Positions 38,501-52,503 are shown, counted from the stretch's first letter. The stretch is DNA of 64,000 nucleotides from Aphelocoma coerulescens (GCF_041296385.1 NC_091015.1:91930004-91994003), one strand, 5' to 3'. Translations and numbers: made by a program. Notes: generated by a model not told the origin, from the letters alone.

Positions 38501-41500
38501 TGATGTGATGCAGTAAAAAACACTGAACCATTTTGCATTGTGTGCACTGGCCATAAGGCAAGGAAGGAGGGCAACAGCAATGACTCAGAAAAGGAAACTT
38601 AGTCTGGCATTTCCTAACTTTTGAGCTCCTAATTTGACAACTTTAGTTATGTTTACTTCTCTGCAGTTTGACTGCAAAGCTGTATTTTAAGTAACAAGAC
38701 TGACTCTGAGGGGAGTATTTCCTGCCTGCCATGCATTTGAAAGAGATTTTTTAAAATCATCATATGAAAGCCTGGCCAGTGATGTGACCACAGCTTCCTT
38801 TTGTGAACTGTGTGCATCAAGTCTAATGGCTTAATCTATCAGTAGCCCTGCCTTTGTAGAGGATTAGTGTGTCTCTGCCCAGAATCTTTACAATTTGGTT
38901 TCATGCACTCTGATTTTCTCAGACTTAGTTTGAAAAAGTCATCACATAGCAGTCAGCTGTTACAATATTCTAAATTCCAAACATCACTTCACATGTGCTA
39001 TTCCTTTAGTAGCAAATAAAAGCCATGAAAAAAAGGCTAATGGGACAAGTCACATGAAAGGGGCTTACACACGAGGGGTTCTGTATTGCTAATAGAGATG
39101 CTCGCTAATTATCTTTACTGAGTGTGAATCAGCAAATGTGAAAAACCTTAAGTACATAAAATTATTATTAATTTGGTGAAATGAAAGCAGAGTGCTCACT
39201 GGTTTTAAAGTAACTATTATCAGACAGGCAGATGCATAGCTGCTGCAAGCTCTCATACAAGCTTCCTGTGGTGGGGCTGACCCTAGGACAAGGTTATATG
39301 CAACCAGTGGGAACCTCTGCACTGTTGCCCACCTCTTTCTTCTGTTCCAACTCAAAGTAAGTTGTCTTCCCCAAACCATCTGTTTCCAGTTACAACCGAC
39401 AGACAAAAAGTCAGGAAACTTCCAGAATTATGCAAGAAGCTGCATCTGACTGGAGACCTGAACCTGCATCTCCATGGCCCAGTTCCCTGTACTGCAGTGA
39501 TTTCTTGTTATCTCTATGTAGCCCTAGATCTGTCAAGACTATGTCACTGCAGTTTACATCAAACATGTCATAGTTTTGTGGCCTCAGAGGGGCGTTCAGC
39601 CTGTCCTGAGTGTTCATGGGGATCATCAGCAGAACAACAGTGATCCACACATCCCCTCAGTCCCCGAGGGAGGGCACATACAGTTATTGCTGCTAGTGTC
39701 AGTAGCCATTAGCTGCACTGGGTCCAGGGGCCAACCTGGACCCTCAGGGTCACCCTGAGGGCACTCAGTCTGTCCTTCTCCCTGCTCTACATTGCTGTAA
39801 CACCCAGCTTGCCAGGCTGCTCCTCTCAGGAAATATTTCTTCCTTCCGCCATTACCTTTTTCTAATGGGAACTCAAAAATACTGCTTTTGCACAAATTAA
39901 GATAAGTAACTGTCACCTTAAATAGGGTCAGGGAAAAGACCAGACGTGTGAAAGCCAATGTAATCACATATAAGACACTGGAGACTTCCCTCACAGAAGA
40001 GGGATGGGAATGCACAGTAAGTGCAGGACCTGAAATCACTGGGTGAGGAAACATGCAGGGGAACAAAATTTAGTTGAGGACAGAGATAGCACCAGGGATG
40101 TTTCAGGAGACACAGCAGTACTGAGCAGTGAATGTAGCTCAGGAAAGGTATTTTCATGGCAGAATGGTTTAATTTAGTGAGGAAAGACATGTGAAAATAA
40201 ATTTTGTGAGGGCTGAGTATGCACTGTGGAGACCAAAAATTAATATTTCTGACTAGAAATTTTAGAAAAATGTGGGATAAAAGAAGCAAGACTTTATTTT
40301 CTCCCCTTCCCATCACTGCACTGTTGTCTCAAAATCACACAACTACTTCAGATTCATTCCTTTTACTACCTTGTCAGTGCACCTCTTTTTTTGGTTTTGT
40401 TTTGTTTTTTTCCTTTTTTTCACTCACATTATATGGAAGAGCTATTGTAAAGGTGGAAAGCTGCATGGAAGGAAGGAGAGTAAACACAGATATACAGCTG
40501 TCTGAGTGAGGAAGATTGGTTGCTGAGGACATTTGTCATTAAGGTTTGATAAGGTTGCAGTCTGGCCTGCAGATAAGTGGGAAAGGTCCTGATGAACTGC
40601 CTGAGGCCCCCTGATGTCCATCCTCTGTGATGTGACAGAGAAGGTGGAGTCCTCTGAGCAGTTGTTAAGACCAAACTACCTGTTCCTGATGATGTTTGTA
40701 AATTGGCAGTTTACAGATGGGTAGTGTAAGATAAAAAGTGGAACATGAGGAAAAATTGGTTCTGTATTTCTTTCTCTTCTCTTAGTTTCTCTGTCCCCCT
40801 ATCCCTGTGGGTCATTAGCATGCCACATTGGAGGACTGACATGACACTGTCATCAAAACAATTTCTGAGATAATTAGCTGAACTCACTGAATCCTTACAG
40901 AATATGCTGCATCCTTACAATCTGTACTGACCCCTTACAGGCTACAGCAGTGGAGACAGGCAGTGGTTTTTCCTTCTGTTGTGGCATTAGCAAAAGGAGG
41001 GTTAGAAGACTTTAAGATTACTGAGCAAATCCATTGGCACTTTCTTCCTAACTTGAACTCGAATGTCTGCTAATCCAGAAGTCCCTAATTTTAATTTAAG
41101 GTATCTATTCTTTAATCTTCCATGCTTTTTCCTTTGCTTCAGCCTTTACAAAATGAGCATAAGACTGGTCTTAAAAGGATTACAGGACGGATTTATGGAG
41201 CTTTCAGTGTTTATGTTTCTAACTGAAACAGAATCATTTCATTATTTTTCACTTGCTTCATCACTTCATATGGCAGCCTTCCTTCTTTGCTCTCTAAATT
41301 GATAGCACAGACTGTAGGAACAGAGCTCTTGTTGACATGGATCAGAAAACTTCCTGGATAGTTCTCCCAATTTTCTTGATATTTTTTAAATGCTACATTT
41401 TAAATTTCATTTTTAGTTGTTGGTTTTTTGTTTTTTAAACCACGTGCTTTCTATCAGGATTGCAGTTTTTCCCACACAACATTACCAGTACTCCGGATGA

Positions 41501-44068
41501 ATTTTTTCCCCCACATTTTCTGGATAAATATTTTTATTTATCTCTGTGACCCTGTTGTCCTGGTGCTCAGGATTAGTTGCAGAATCCAGCACACTGATAA
41601 GGGAATAAGTAACAGTGTAGATTTAATAATACCATCTTCTTGGCTGACGCTATTTCATAATGCCCTTCACAGAGGCTACATATTGACAGAGATGCAGGCA
41701 ATTAAGGATGTCCAAGTACTTCTGGGGAAGAAAAATATGGCTTACCCTTCTGGTCTCAATCCCACAGTATATGAACTCTTTTAGCCATTTGAAACTATTT
41801 GCCCCAAATGCAGCACGAATAGGTGTACATTTAGGTGCTGTTTTTTTTCCCCTCTGGAGAATGAATTATGTTAGAAGAACATTTTTACCACATGAAATTA
41901 TATACAGATGTTGCATTAGACGGATGTGGGTTTCACTTAAAACCCGTCTAATTATGAGGCTAAAAAGGTAGGCTAAACTCTTACTTTGTTCTCTGAATTC
42001 AGCTTTGTTTCAGCATTTTTTTGTAATAGGAGAGATCCTCCTTACCCAGTGGGAAAGCAGATGTCCCAGTTTGAAAAAGCACTCCTTGTTCAACCTGTAT
42101 GATTTTCAGCCTTTATCAGCTGCTTTTATCATAGATACTGAAAATGGATTGAAACAAAAAGGCACTATTTACACAATGAATGTGTAAAAGGATGGGTGTT
42201 TATGTGTTTTCCATCCCATAGCTCTTGCTTTGTGAAATTGCCACCTGTCAGATGGCTGACATGCTCAATGAGATGAAATTTGGCATCAGGGGACCTCACA
42301 GTTTTTTGATAGATGAAGTTGTTTCCATTTCATTATCTGCTTTGAGAGCCAGGGCAATCCAGCTGAGTCATTCTTTGTGCACACAAAGGAGGTCTTCTTG
42401 CGGGATCTCCTGGTACACATACACACTAATAAAATCATGTGCTCTTTGAGTATGTTTCCAGGATGGAAAACCCCTATGAAGTGTGCATACCCCTCCTCCA
42501 TTTCAGGATCAGTCTTTAGAGTAGGAGTGGCGTAAGTGCCTGACACAGGGTACACTATCTTTCTGTCTGCTGCATTAATGCAAACCTGGCAGTGTCTGAC
42601 TCAACACTTAAATCTAGATAAATCTCTCAGAGTGTGAAGTCTGAGAAAATTTTGATGTATTGCGGAAACTTCTGTCAGTATTGTAATATATTTAGGGTAA
42701 ATATTTATGGTGGACATCTTAGATGCCTCTCTTTACTCCATTCATCTCTTCTAAAACAAGCTTTTGGCCAATTTTTGCTTTGAAACTGGGGTTTCAAAGT
42801 CATCTTTGCCCAATTTGTAATGGCATAAATCTCTGAAAGCGGGATACCGCTTTTGAAAGGATGGTTTCACAGTTATTCATTGTATGTTCTCACAGAGAAA
42901 GTTGTAAAGGAATCGTCTCAACTGTGAGACAAGTTCAGTCTTTTGAAGTAGTTGTTAGTATGTAGATTTCCTAGAAATGGGGATGTTTCCTTTACCCATC
43001 TCCCCTTTCTGGCCCTAGTCACCCTAAGTGTGAGCATGAAATAACTATTAAGTCATTTAACGTTGTAATAGCCACTGGCCGGTCACAAACACTGAGACCT
43101 TCTTTCCAGGGGCAATCCTCAGCAGGAGATGAATGTCTTTACAAAATAGCTGACCATGACAAGTTTCTGTAGATTTATTGCTACACCCCACTAAGACATT
43201 AGGGTTTGATAAAATGAAGCAGGCTCTAGTGCTGCTGCGAGCCAGCTCTTACATCTCAGCATCGGTGTTTACAGCCAGTGCTGCCTCAGGAAATGCTCCA
43301 TCAGCACTAAGCATCCTAAGCTTGGACTTCATTGTTTTCATCCTCTCTCACAGGCAGAGCTCAAAGGCATTGAGAGTAGCTCAAACACTGTCATTCAGTA
43401 CTCGATCACCTCTGCCCTTCTGGGTATCAGGATTGTATAACAGGTGCATCTTTGTTGCTGACATATCACATCCCAGTAAACTCATGTGAGTGTTCTTACT
43501 TTAAGAGCATGAGTGAAGTTTTCCTTTTTGGCCTCTTCCCTTATGCAGGCAGGAGGAGACCAAACTTAGGAGCAGAGTCACAGTATGGGCTTTCACCGCC
43601 AGGATTCCTGACAGACTTTGGTATCTACTTCAGGATGGACTCAGGTCCAGCTGATCTTGTTACTCTTTGGTTTGCTGCCTATCTTCAAGTTCATGTGTGG
43701 TTGTTGCAAGCAGAAAGCCTGGTGAAGGCTGAAGGAACCATCAGTGTTCAGGGAAGCAGTTCATGCTTTCCCCCGTTCCCTCAGGGGTGGCACAGAAGTT
43801 GCTGTGGGCACCCACCTGTGCAGGGTTTCCATCGCCTCAATTCTTCTGCAGCCCTTCTGGAGATTGGTACATGCCTGGGTGAGTTTATAGGCTTCTAGGG
43901 GAAAACACTAGAAGCCACTGCCAGAAGTGCTGTTCAAAACTGATGGCCCAGTACATGCCCTTGCTGTTGGACATAAACTTCTGCAGGCTGCCTCTTGCAA
44001 TTTTCTCTCCTCAGGAAGGAATCTCCAGCTGGAGACGCTCACACACCATCTCAATATCCAGCCTTCTC

Positions 44069-44212
44069 CCTTCCTGTGTTTTCTTGCCTTTTCTTACTGC
44101 CCAGTCTTTCCCTAAACCACCCAGTTCTCTTACCACATCCTTGTCTTTTGCTTCCATTCTTGTTTCATCTTGCATCTTTTCTTTTTATCTTCTTCCTCTA
44201 TCTTTTATGTTT
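44069..44212 (+). repeat. Long pyrimidine-rich tract
   Basis: About 145 bases dominated by C and T (for example CTTTTCTTTTTATCTTCTTC), on the transcribed sense strand of the CTNND2 intron. It could bind polypyrimidine-tract proteins or be simple low-complexity sequence. Confidence 0.6.
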
Positions 44213-47200
44213 TCAAATGGCATGCAATAAATCCTCAGTGCTTGTCCCCAAAACAGTTGATTATTCATCCTTAGAGACAAAAAAAAATCCACCAAAAGCC
44301 CCCAAAGCCCACGTACGTTTTCTGCACATAAGTGACCTTGCTATCCTGATTTTTCGCATGCTTTCACATTCACTAGAAGCAAAGCCAGATTGTGCATTGT
44401 TGTGTCATGTTGGAGTCCAGAGGTAACACTATGAGAACATTGCAGCTAAGGAATTTTTAATTTCCCTCAATTTCTGCACAGCAGCCTACAGGCTGAATTT
44501 TTGTTTCGATGTGCTGTGACCTGGATTTTCTTGGAGTTTACTTATATCTGCAAGATTATAAACATGTTGTTATATATAAATTCCATACTGATATTACAAT
44601 ATTACTTCATATCTCTGAGCTTGCTTGTCCTGTGATGAATCTGATTTTGGTAGCTGGTGTCATTTAATGCTGTGCAACTGACTTAAAATCCATGCCTAAG
44701 GAAAACAACCCCTCACAATCTAGCTTTAATTACTATAGAACAAAATACTCAAAAAAAAAAAAAAAACAAAAGAGCAGCAACAGCAGGTAAACATACATAG
44801 AGGGGGGAAATGGAAAGATAGGAGTCCAGACCAGGACAGCAGGAACAATTAGTAGCAACATCAAAGATGGATAGGACGTAGGTGATCAGCTTGTAATGCT
44901 TAGTCTGTGTCAAACACCAGTCCTTTACAGGCAACCAGGTGTTCCCTCATCCACTGCAGGAAGCAGCTACTGAAACTTGTTAGAAAATGACAGTGACTTA
45001 TAGTAGCATCTGTAGGAGCAGAACAAAGAAAGGCTCTTGGCATCCGAACCTACAGCGCAAAAGAACATCAGTAAATATTGTGCCTGTGGTACGGGCCAGG
45101 AAACAAATGCACCCACATCCCCACGACAGACTGATAAACCACTCACCCTACTCCTGCCTTAGTGGCAATGCCAGTGCCTGCACACTTGGCACAGTCAGGA
45201 GTGCCAAGAGCCACATCATTCTGGGATCTGCTGATGCCAGCTTGTGAGCATAAGCATTGTGGAGATTCAGCCTTGGAAAAAGGGGTAGTTGGCTTGTTAG
45301 CTTGTGTAAAATGATTTATGTGGAAGAGAAAATTTTGGCAGGTATGGATTTGGGTTTGATTTCTTTTGTGCTACATGCAGTTTACACAGCTCCCAATCAA
45401 GCAGGATTTTTGTGACTTCTGTCGTATCGCAGATTAGGGAGCTGCCTCCATTTTTTCCATTCTGGCCTTATAAATGGAGAAATGCATTTTGTCAGGACGG
45501 TGTGAGAGCAGAGAGTGGTGCACATTTGTGTGAACACAGAGAGAAAGCAGAAGGGTGTACTTTCTAGTTTATGGCAGAGGAGGTTTTGGCAGGTGAAAAA
45601 GATTGTAATAAAATTTTGACCTTTTTGACTTACTTTTTAATTGACTTCTGAGGCAGAGCTAAACACATTCTGAACTGGCTCACCTTAGAGACCAAATAGT
45701 CATTTTCTTTTGTGGACAGAAAAGATTCAGGATTTAAGCCTGTCAAAGGTCTGCAAAAAATGGAGTTCTACTTTGCATGAGAAGAGGAAACCTGTTTTGT
45801 GCTAGTAGTTAAGTTCATAGAACAACATAATAGCGTAATAGATCTGTTGATGTCTTTTGTATTAGATCCATATATCTGTGAGGAGTTTTATAGGCTTTTA
45901 TAATCAGAAGCTGTTGGGCACTTTTTATTTTATTTTTTTTTCAGCAGTCTAATTTAGGTCTATCAAAGGAGATTTGTCTGGGTTTGTTTTTTTTCTACTG
46001 ATAATGCATTCAGCTTCCATGTGCATCATGTTTGTGTGATGTCTATAAACATCTGATTTTATTTCCTAGTAATAAAAAGGGAACACATTAGTTTAGTACT
46101 ATTGATAGCAATTTTAGGCTGCACTAGGCACAGAGGGTGACCAGGAACACTTGATGTTTGCAGCTGGTTTTCACAGGTACAAAATACCTCAAAAAATTAG
46201 GATTTAATAATGAATTTATTTGGGCTTTTCTTTTCCTTCCCTGTAAACTAAGCCCACACACCATTTTAAATGTAGTTATTCCTTTAAAAATGGGAGACTG
46301 ATAATGAAAACACAAATTAAAAAATAACAATTTTTAATGCCAAAACCCAGTGTTTCTCAAATGGGAACATGGCAGTTCCTTCTGAGCTGGAGTTTCCTGT
46401 CTGTGTTGCAGCATGCAGTGTCTCCTCCTGTATGCAAATTTCTTCTTCTCTGGTCACATTAACAAATGTGACCAGAAAAAAAAAAAAAAACAAATTAACA
46501 AATCTAATCCTGTTCAGGAGCCCTGGTCAGGTCCTGTTCTCCTGTGGTTCCACAGTGATATGTTAATAGAGAGCAAGCTTCTGTTACAGTGAAGCGTTCT
46601 ACCACTCCTAGTGTTGCAGAGTTTCACAGAAGCAGCATCAGAAAGGCTTGAGGATACTGTTTTTCTTCTTTGTGTCTTCCATAATGCAGAAATGTAATTT
46701 AGTTACAATCTTTCTGCCCGTCTTGTGTTGTGTGTATCTATTGCTCCAGTAAAGCTCCTCATCCTAATGGCCAGTGATAAATTACCTTGTTCAGAGACTA
46801 TCTGATTTCGATATCTGCAGGGTTTAGCAAGTGATTTCATAAAATATGATTAATCTTCTACCAAAAAAAATGGTTTTATTCTTGGGGTCAATTAAAAACT
46901 TGCAGTAGTAGAGTTGTCCTTGGTTTTAATCTCAATTGAGGATAGATTTGCTATTAAAAAACCAAACCAAACAGACAGAAGAAAAACAAAGACAAGGCCA
47001 TCTTCTGTATTCTGAGCTTAAATGTGTATAGATCTATTCTTGCTCAGTGCATGTATTTCAGTCTTGTTCTCCAGCATCTTCAGTAATTTCTCTCATTAGT
47101 AGTGAAACTCCAGATATGTCCTGCTGTCAAACATTACCCAGTATTGCTTATGAAAGAAGATCTGCGTGATATGGTATAAAAACACTATCTGCGTAGTTAA

Positions 47201-48009
47201 CACTGAAGTTACTCTACTATGTCAGAATTACTTAGGCTTTGCTATATTACCTTATTCTTTGAGGTTAAAAAAAAAAAAAAAGAGGAATCAAAAAAGAAAT
47301 ATTTACTGTTGGGGTGGAATGCAAACTTATTTCTTTTCTATGTCCTTCAGGTCTTATATTTTTCTACTACTTCTTGTGGACATTTAAGGTGCTTTGCTCT
47401 CCCTTAGAGTAGAGCATTATTATTTCAAATCCTAGAAATTGCCTCTGTTTTCCTCTTACAATAATGGCAGGAGTGGTACCTTGTGTAAAAAGCATAAGAC
47501 AATCAGCATCTAATGAAACTAGTTTCTATTCCCAGTTCACTTACTCTTGAAATAAAGTGTTCATCTTTCTTTCCAATAGTAATTAGGTCAGAAGGAGAGT
47601 TTGAAGGGATATCCTTGTATTATTCACTTATATAATGCTATCAGCCTAGTTTTTGCATCATTTCTCCAGATATATATCGTTTATAGAATTCTTGGATGAA
47701 AATAAACTTACTCCACACTTGTAAATGCATTCCACAAAATCATATTTTCCAGTACCTAAGAATAGGTTCTATAGCAGTACTAAAGCCCTTTTCTGTATTT
47801 GTAGGTAGAACATAGCCCTCTTAATGCTGGTAGAGCATGGCATTGCATATAAATTACTTTCCTTTTTTGTAAAACAAGTTTGTTTTCAGTGTATTCATTT
47901 AAGAATTGCTGCCTCTCTTCTAAAGAGATGTGTTTGGTTCATAACAAGGGAGCTGCTTGTGATCAAGCATTTAAAGTATTACCATTTATTTCTTCATTTT
48001 AAGTATGCA

Positions 48010-48074
48010 TTTGGCTTCCCCCCTCCTCCCCTCCCCCTGTCTTTTTTTGCCCCTTCAACTTTCTTCATTTCTAG
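48010..48074 (+). repeat. C/T-rich low-complexity tract
   Basis: Nearly pure pyrimidine, including CCCCCCTCCTCCCCTCCCCC followed by T-rich sequence. Confidence 0.7.
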
Positions 48075-49329
48075 GGTTTGGAATTCCTTTGCTATATTGC
48101 AGCCTTGGCATTTTCTCTTGTAATATAAAGCTACTGATAGGTTTAATATTTAATATCACCTAGAAGGTAGATGTCGAAATATTTTCCTAGTACTGTTCTA
48201 GTTCTAGTCTCAGATTTGGAGGGAGAATGGGTGCCATGCTTATTACTATTGTTATAGTAGAGCTGCTTGTTGTCTTCTATTTGAGGTCAGACTAACAGTT
48301 GCCTCCAAAGCCCTTCTTTTCCTACAGCATCTATTTGATCAGTTGCAGCTGAAAAGTTGTGTTTTCAACTGCAGATCTTAAGTTTTGCCTTGGTTTAATC
48401 TCTCCTTTTTTTGTCTGTAATTAACAAAATGTCTTCTTTTTGTGGTTGCCATGAAGTTCTCTTATCTAATTCCCAAGGACTTTCCTCACTGCCCCGTGCC
48501 TCCGCTAGCTTCACCTTACATTTTTCACAACTTCCCTGGAGACAAGAAAATGGAGAAGGTCTGTACCTGTGTCGCTGCTTCTTGCCACCCTCCATTGTAC
48601 TTGCAGGGCCTCCCTTCTGCTCACTCAATTCTTCTGCTTTTCAAAACCATCCTAAATCGTCTTGGCAAGAGAAAGTTTCTTCAAAGAATGTTTCAGATGA
48701 CCTCAAAAATAAGACATCGTGCAACAGAGGGGGTTAAACCAGACAAATAACTGTTCCTTACTCTTCTGATTTGGAGGGAAAGTTTACTCCTGGTCCCAGA
48801 TGGAGCAGCTTAATTCTGGGAGTGAGATTTAGAAAACAGGATGTACCAGTGAGATGCCAAAGAATTTAGTATCACTAGGAATAGGTTTGTCCACCTTGTC
48901 ATTAACTATCATCACTTCTTTTCTAATGTCAGATACTGTGGAAGGACACTGGCAGGTGTCATCAAAAGCTCTCTCTTGTTATGTTGTTCTTTTTTAATTA
49001 TCCATTCCTTTGCAAATCTGGGCAGCAAATACAACCCAGCTTTAGGAGGGGTTGGCAACTGCTCACCAGGAGTACAGACACCTTAATGAACTAAGAAAAA
49101 AGTAGGTTTTAGGGTAGGAATCAATATTTTGCACTCAAACTAAATGACCTGAGAGGCAGAAGAAACAAGTAAGTGATGACTTTCTGGTATTTGAAATCCT
49201 TAATTAGGCATATACTAGCAGTTAGGAGGTGGTTCTTCTCAGTGGGATGTGAGGCACCTCAACCTATTAACTCTGTAAATGAATGTTTAAAGGACATTAA
49301 AGGAGCTTTGCTAGTGTTTTTCTTTTGAC

Positions 49330-49990
49330 TGTTATCCAAATGAGGAAAGCAGGTTGAGGAATGTGTGAAGTGATTAATTACACTAATTAAAAACACTTTA
49401 TTTACACTTACTCTATAATTTATCATTACTACTTTTGTCAGTTGATCGAAGGTGAGTGAAGTGTTGTTTATAATTGGTATGGGAGCTAATTAAATGGTCG
49501 TTCGAGCACGTTTTGGTCTATTTCCTTTGTCAATTAGAACTGGCATCGTAATAGATGACTGACCAAATGGAGATGTATAGCACAATAGCAGTACTACACT
49601 TTACTACTTACTTGGAGAAGCAAATGTGCCCTGGGAAGCCAACTGACATTAACTCTCAAGGAGAGGAGAAAACCCTTCTTTCATTTGCCTGCTATTTTTG
49701 TTTGTAACTTCACATGGAAAACTCAAGTAACAAACACACAATTACCTCATGGAGGGTGACTAGCTAGATGTTTCTGTTGTTTGTACTGTAATTATTTTAG
49801 CCAATTCAGAGGTAATTATTGCATAGATTTGGAATACTGAATTAATCATGCCCTTATCTTATAATAATATAGCTCTGTATGTAACTTGTCATTATCTGAT
49901 ACTTATTTTGTAATTGAACAACTACCAGATAATGTATTATTGAATACTTGTTCCACAATAAATTCTGCTCTGTAGTGTAATACATTAATC
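49330..49990. promoter_or_regulatory. Possible conserved non-coding regulatory block
   Basis: The stretch is unusually dense in homeodomain-type cores (ATTAATTACACTAATTAA at 49374-49391, GCTAATTAAATGG at 49484-49496, GAATTAATCATG near 49840) with little low-complexity sequence and no repeat. Such AT-rich, motif-dense intron blocks in neuronal genes often prove to be conserved enhancers. That is inference only; no conservation data were available. Confidence 0.25.
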
Positions 49991-50464
49991 CTGTTTCATA
50001 ATTCAGCCTTTTTATTTGTTTTGTTTGTTTTGGAGATTGACCATACTATTTCTATTGTATTATCTTGAATTGTTAGATACTGTGAAGCTAAAATTTTTTA
50101 AGTATTCCCTAAGATACTGTGATCTAAGGATTAGGAAATGGGAGCAACTTTACAGATGTTTGACAGGCAGACACTAGGGATAGTTTGTCATTGATATCCC
50201 CAAGAAAGCAATTTCTGTTATTTCTTTTTGGAAGTTCCTCCTTTACAAGAAGCCCACATTCATCTGACTACTTAGCTTTGTGACACAGCAATGGTGCTAT
50301 AATATGAGACAGAAAAATATAATGATCTCTGAGTATGTAATGGAGTTAATCCAGACTCCTGCAACCTTAGCTTGCTGTCCTGTAGTTAAAAATATGTATC
50401 ACATATACTGATTGTACTTAAATCTTATCAGACTTTCCCTTGGGAAACTGTCCTTAAGAAAAAA

Positions 50465-52503
50465 GGGGTCTGGCAAGGCTGGACACACTTTTAGAAGGAA
50501 ATCTTAATGGTGCAGGAGTAGGCCATCCCTATATGCCAGAAGATGGGCTGGTGGGGAAGAAGACCGGCCTGGCTGAAGAGGGAGCTTTTCCTGGGACTCA
50601 GGGGGAAAATGAGAGTTTATGACCTTTGGAGGAAGGGGTAGGGAACTCAGGAAGACTACAAGGATGTCATTTGGTCATGCAGAGAGAAAATGAGAAAGGC
50701 AAAAGCTCAGCTAGATCTCAATCTATCAACTCCTGTGAAAGATAATAAAATGTGTTTTTATAAATACATTAACAACAAAAGGAGGGCCAAGGAAAATCTC
50801 CACCCATTATTGGATTTGGGCAGGAGGGGGAACACTGCCACCAAGAATGAGGAAAAGGCTGAGGTATTTAATGCCTTCTTTGCCTCAGTCTTTTCCAGAA
50901 AGACCAATTATCCTCAGGACAACCAGCCCCCTGAGCTTGTAGACAGGCATGGGGAGCAGAACAGACACCCTGGAATGTAGGAGGAAGTTGCAAGTGACCT
51001 ATTGTGCCACTTAGACAATCACAAGTCTATGGGGCAGGATGGGATTCACCAGAGGGTTCTGAGGGAATTGGCAGAACAGCTCACCAAGCCACTCTCCATC
51101 ATTTATCATCAGTTACCATGACGGTTGACCAGGGAGGTCCCAGACAGCAGGAGGTTGGCAGATGTGGTGCCTGTCTACAAGAAGTGTCAGAAGGAGGAGC
51201 TACAGGGCTGTCAGCCCACCCCTGCTGCTGGGAAAGATTATGGAACAGATTATCCTGAGTGTGATTACATGGCCCATACCAGACAGCCAGAGGATCAGGC
51301 CCAGCCAGCACAGGTTTAGGAAAGGCAAGTCCTGTTGACCAACCTGATCTTCTATGACCAGGTGACCTGCCTAGAGGATGGCAGAAAGACTGTGGTTTAA
51401 ATCTACGTGGACTTCAGTAAACCTTTTGATACTGTCTCCCACAGCATTCTCCTGGAGAAACTGGCAGCCTATAGCTTGGACAGGTGCACTCTTCCCTGGG
51501 TTAAAAACTGGATGAATGGTGGTGGTGAATGTTGCTGCATCCAGTTGGTGGCGAGTCAGTTGTGGCTGGGATTGGGGCCAGTCCTATTTATTTATCAACA
51601 ATCTGGACAAGGGAATGGAGTGCACCCTCGGCAAGTTCTTGGTTGACAATAAGTTGGGCAGAAGTGTTTAATTTGCTAGAGAGCAGGCAGGCTCTACAGA
51701 GGAATCTGGACAGGCTGGATCAATTGTAAGAGGTTCAAAAGGCCAAGTTCTGGGTCCTGCACCTGGGTCACAACCCCAGGCAGCACTACAGGATGGGGAC
51801 AGAGTGGCTGGAAAGCTGCCCAGCAGAAAAGGACCTGAGGGTACTGGTTGACAGCTGGCTGAACATGAGCCAGCTGTGCCCAGGTGGCCAAGAAGGCCAA
51901 GGGCATCCTGATCTGTAGGGGCAATAGTGTGGCCAGCAGGACCAGGGCAGTGATTGTCCCTCTGTACTTGGCACTGGTGAAGCCACACCTCAACTCCTGT
52001 GTTCAGTTTTGGGTCTCTCAGTGCAAGAAAGACATTGAGGTGCTGGCGCAAGACCAGAAAAGGGCAGCAGAACTGGTGAAGGGTCTGGAGCACAGGTCCT
52101 GTGAGGAACAGCTGAGGGAGCTGGGGGTGTTTAGCCTGCAGAAAGGGAGGCTCAGGGGAGACCTTATCACTCTCTACAGTTGCCTGAAAGGAGGCTGTGG
52201 CCAGGTGGGTGTCAGCCTCTTCTCCGAGGCAGCCAACAACAGGACAAGAGGAAATGGCCTCAGGCAGCATCAGGTGAGGTTCAGGTTGGACATCAGGAAG
52301 AATTTTTTCACTGAAAGGGTAGTTAGGCACTGGAAGAAGCTGCCCAGGGAGGTGGTAGAGTCACCATTCCTGAAAGTGTTCAAGAAACGACGGGAAGTGG
52401 CACTTAGTGCTGTGGTCTACTTGACAGAGCAGTGTTAGGTCAAAGGTTGGACTCGATGATCCTGGAGGTCTTTTTCAACCTTAACAATTCTATGATTCTA
52501 TCA
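50465..52503 (+). mobile_element. CR1 LINE, 5'-truncated, about 2 kb, plus strand
   Basis: Carries the reverse transcriptase and 3' end of the CR1 second open frame, broken by stops and frameshifts. Readable pieces in order: a linker to the RT at 50690-50980 (KDNKMCFYKYINNKRRAKEN, FNAFFASVFSRK); a piece at 51125-51230 (VPVYKKCQKEELQGCQP); the first catalytic Asp motif YVDFSKPFDTVSHSILLEKL near 51404-51463, just after an in-frame TAA at 51398; and a C-terminal frame at 51884-52438 ([34 protein letters not shown]). The second catalytic box FADD is replaced by FLVDN (51636-51650), so the enzyme would be inactive. The copy ends with the CR1 terminal AATTCTATGATTCTATC. It lies in sense orientation in the CTNND2 intron. 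Confidence 0.95.
51884..52438 (+). pseudogene. CR1 ORF2 C-terminal remnant (open, 184 codons)
   Basis: An open frame within the CR1 element encoding the thumb/C-terminal part of the CR1 ORF2 protein downstream of the RT catalytic core. Key words are [40 protein letters not shown] and NNRTRGNGL. It has no upstream catalytic domain in frame, so it is a remnant, not a gene. Its first 127 residues differ at only four positions from the inverse copy at 60050-60433. Confidence 0.85.

Larger units (their letters stand above)
35861..49320. other. 13.5 kb intronic stretch without gene
   Basis: Mostly unique AT-rich DNA with no recognised interspersed repeat. It holds A-runs (44751-44766, 46466-46480, 47266-47281) and pyrimidine-rich tracts. 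Frames of 100-150 codons occur (39626-40066 -, 43452-43898 +, 43995-44426 +, 41428-41784 +) but none shows a domain, a start context or splice support. Confidence 0.45.

Noticed and set aside
39626..40316. Overlapping minus-strand frames of 132 and 146 codons
   Set aside because: No recognisable protein and no splice or promoter support; treated as chance.
43178..44426. Series of overlapping 100-150 codon plus-strand frames
   Set aside because: No domain, no clear splice sites or codon pattern; the composition is pyrimidine-rich, which lowers stop frequency.
51668..52330. 220-codon minus-strand open frame
   Set aside because: It is the antisense shadow of the CR1 ORF2 remnant on the plus strand; the same frame recurs opposite the other CR1 at 59960-60349.
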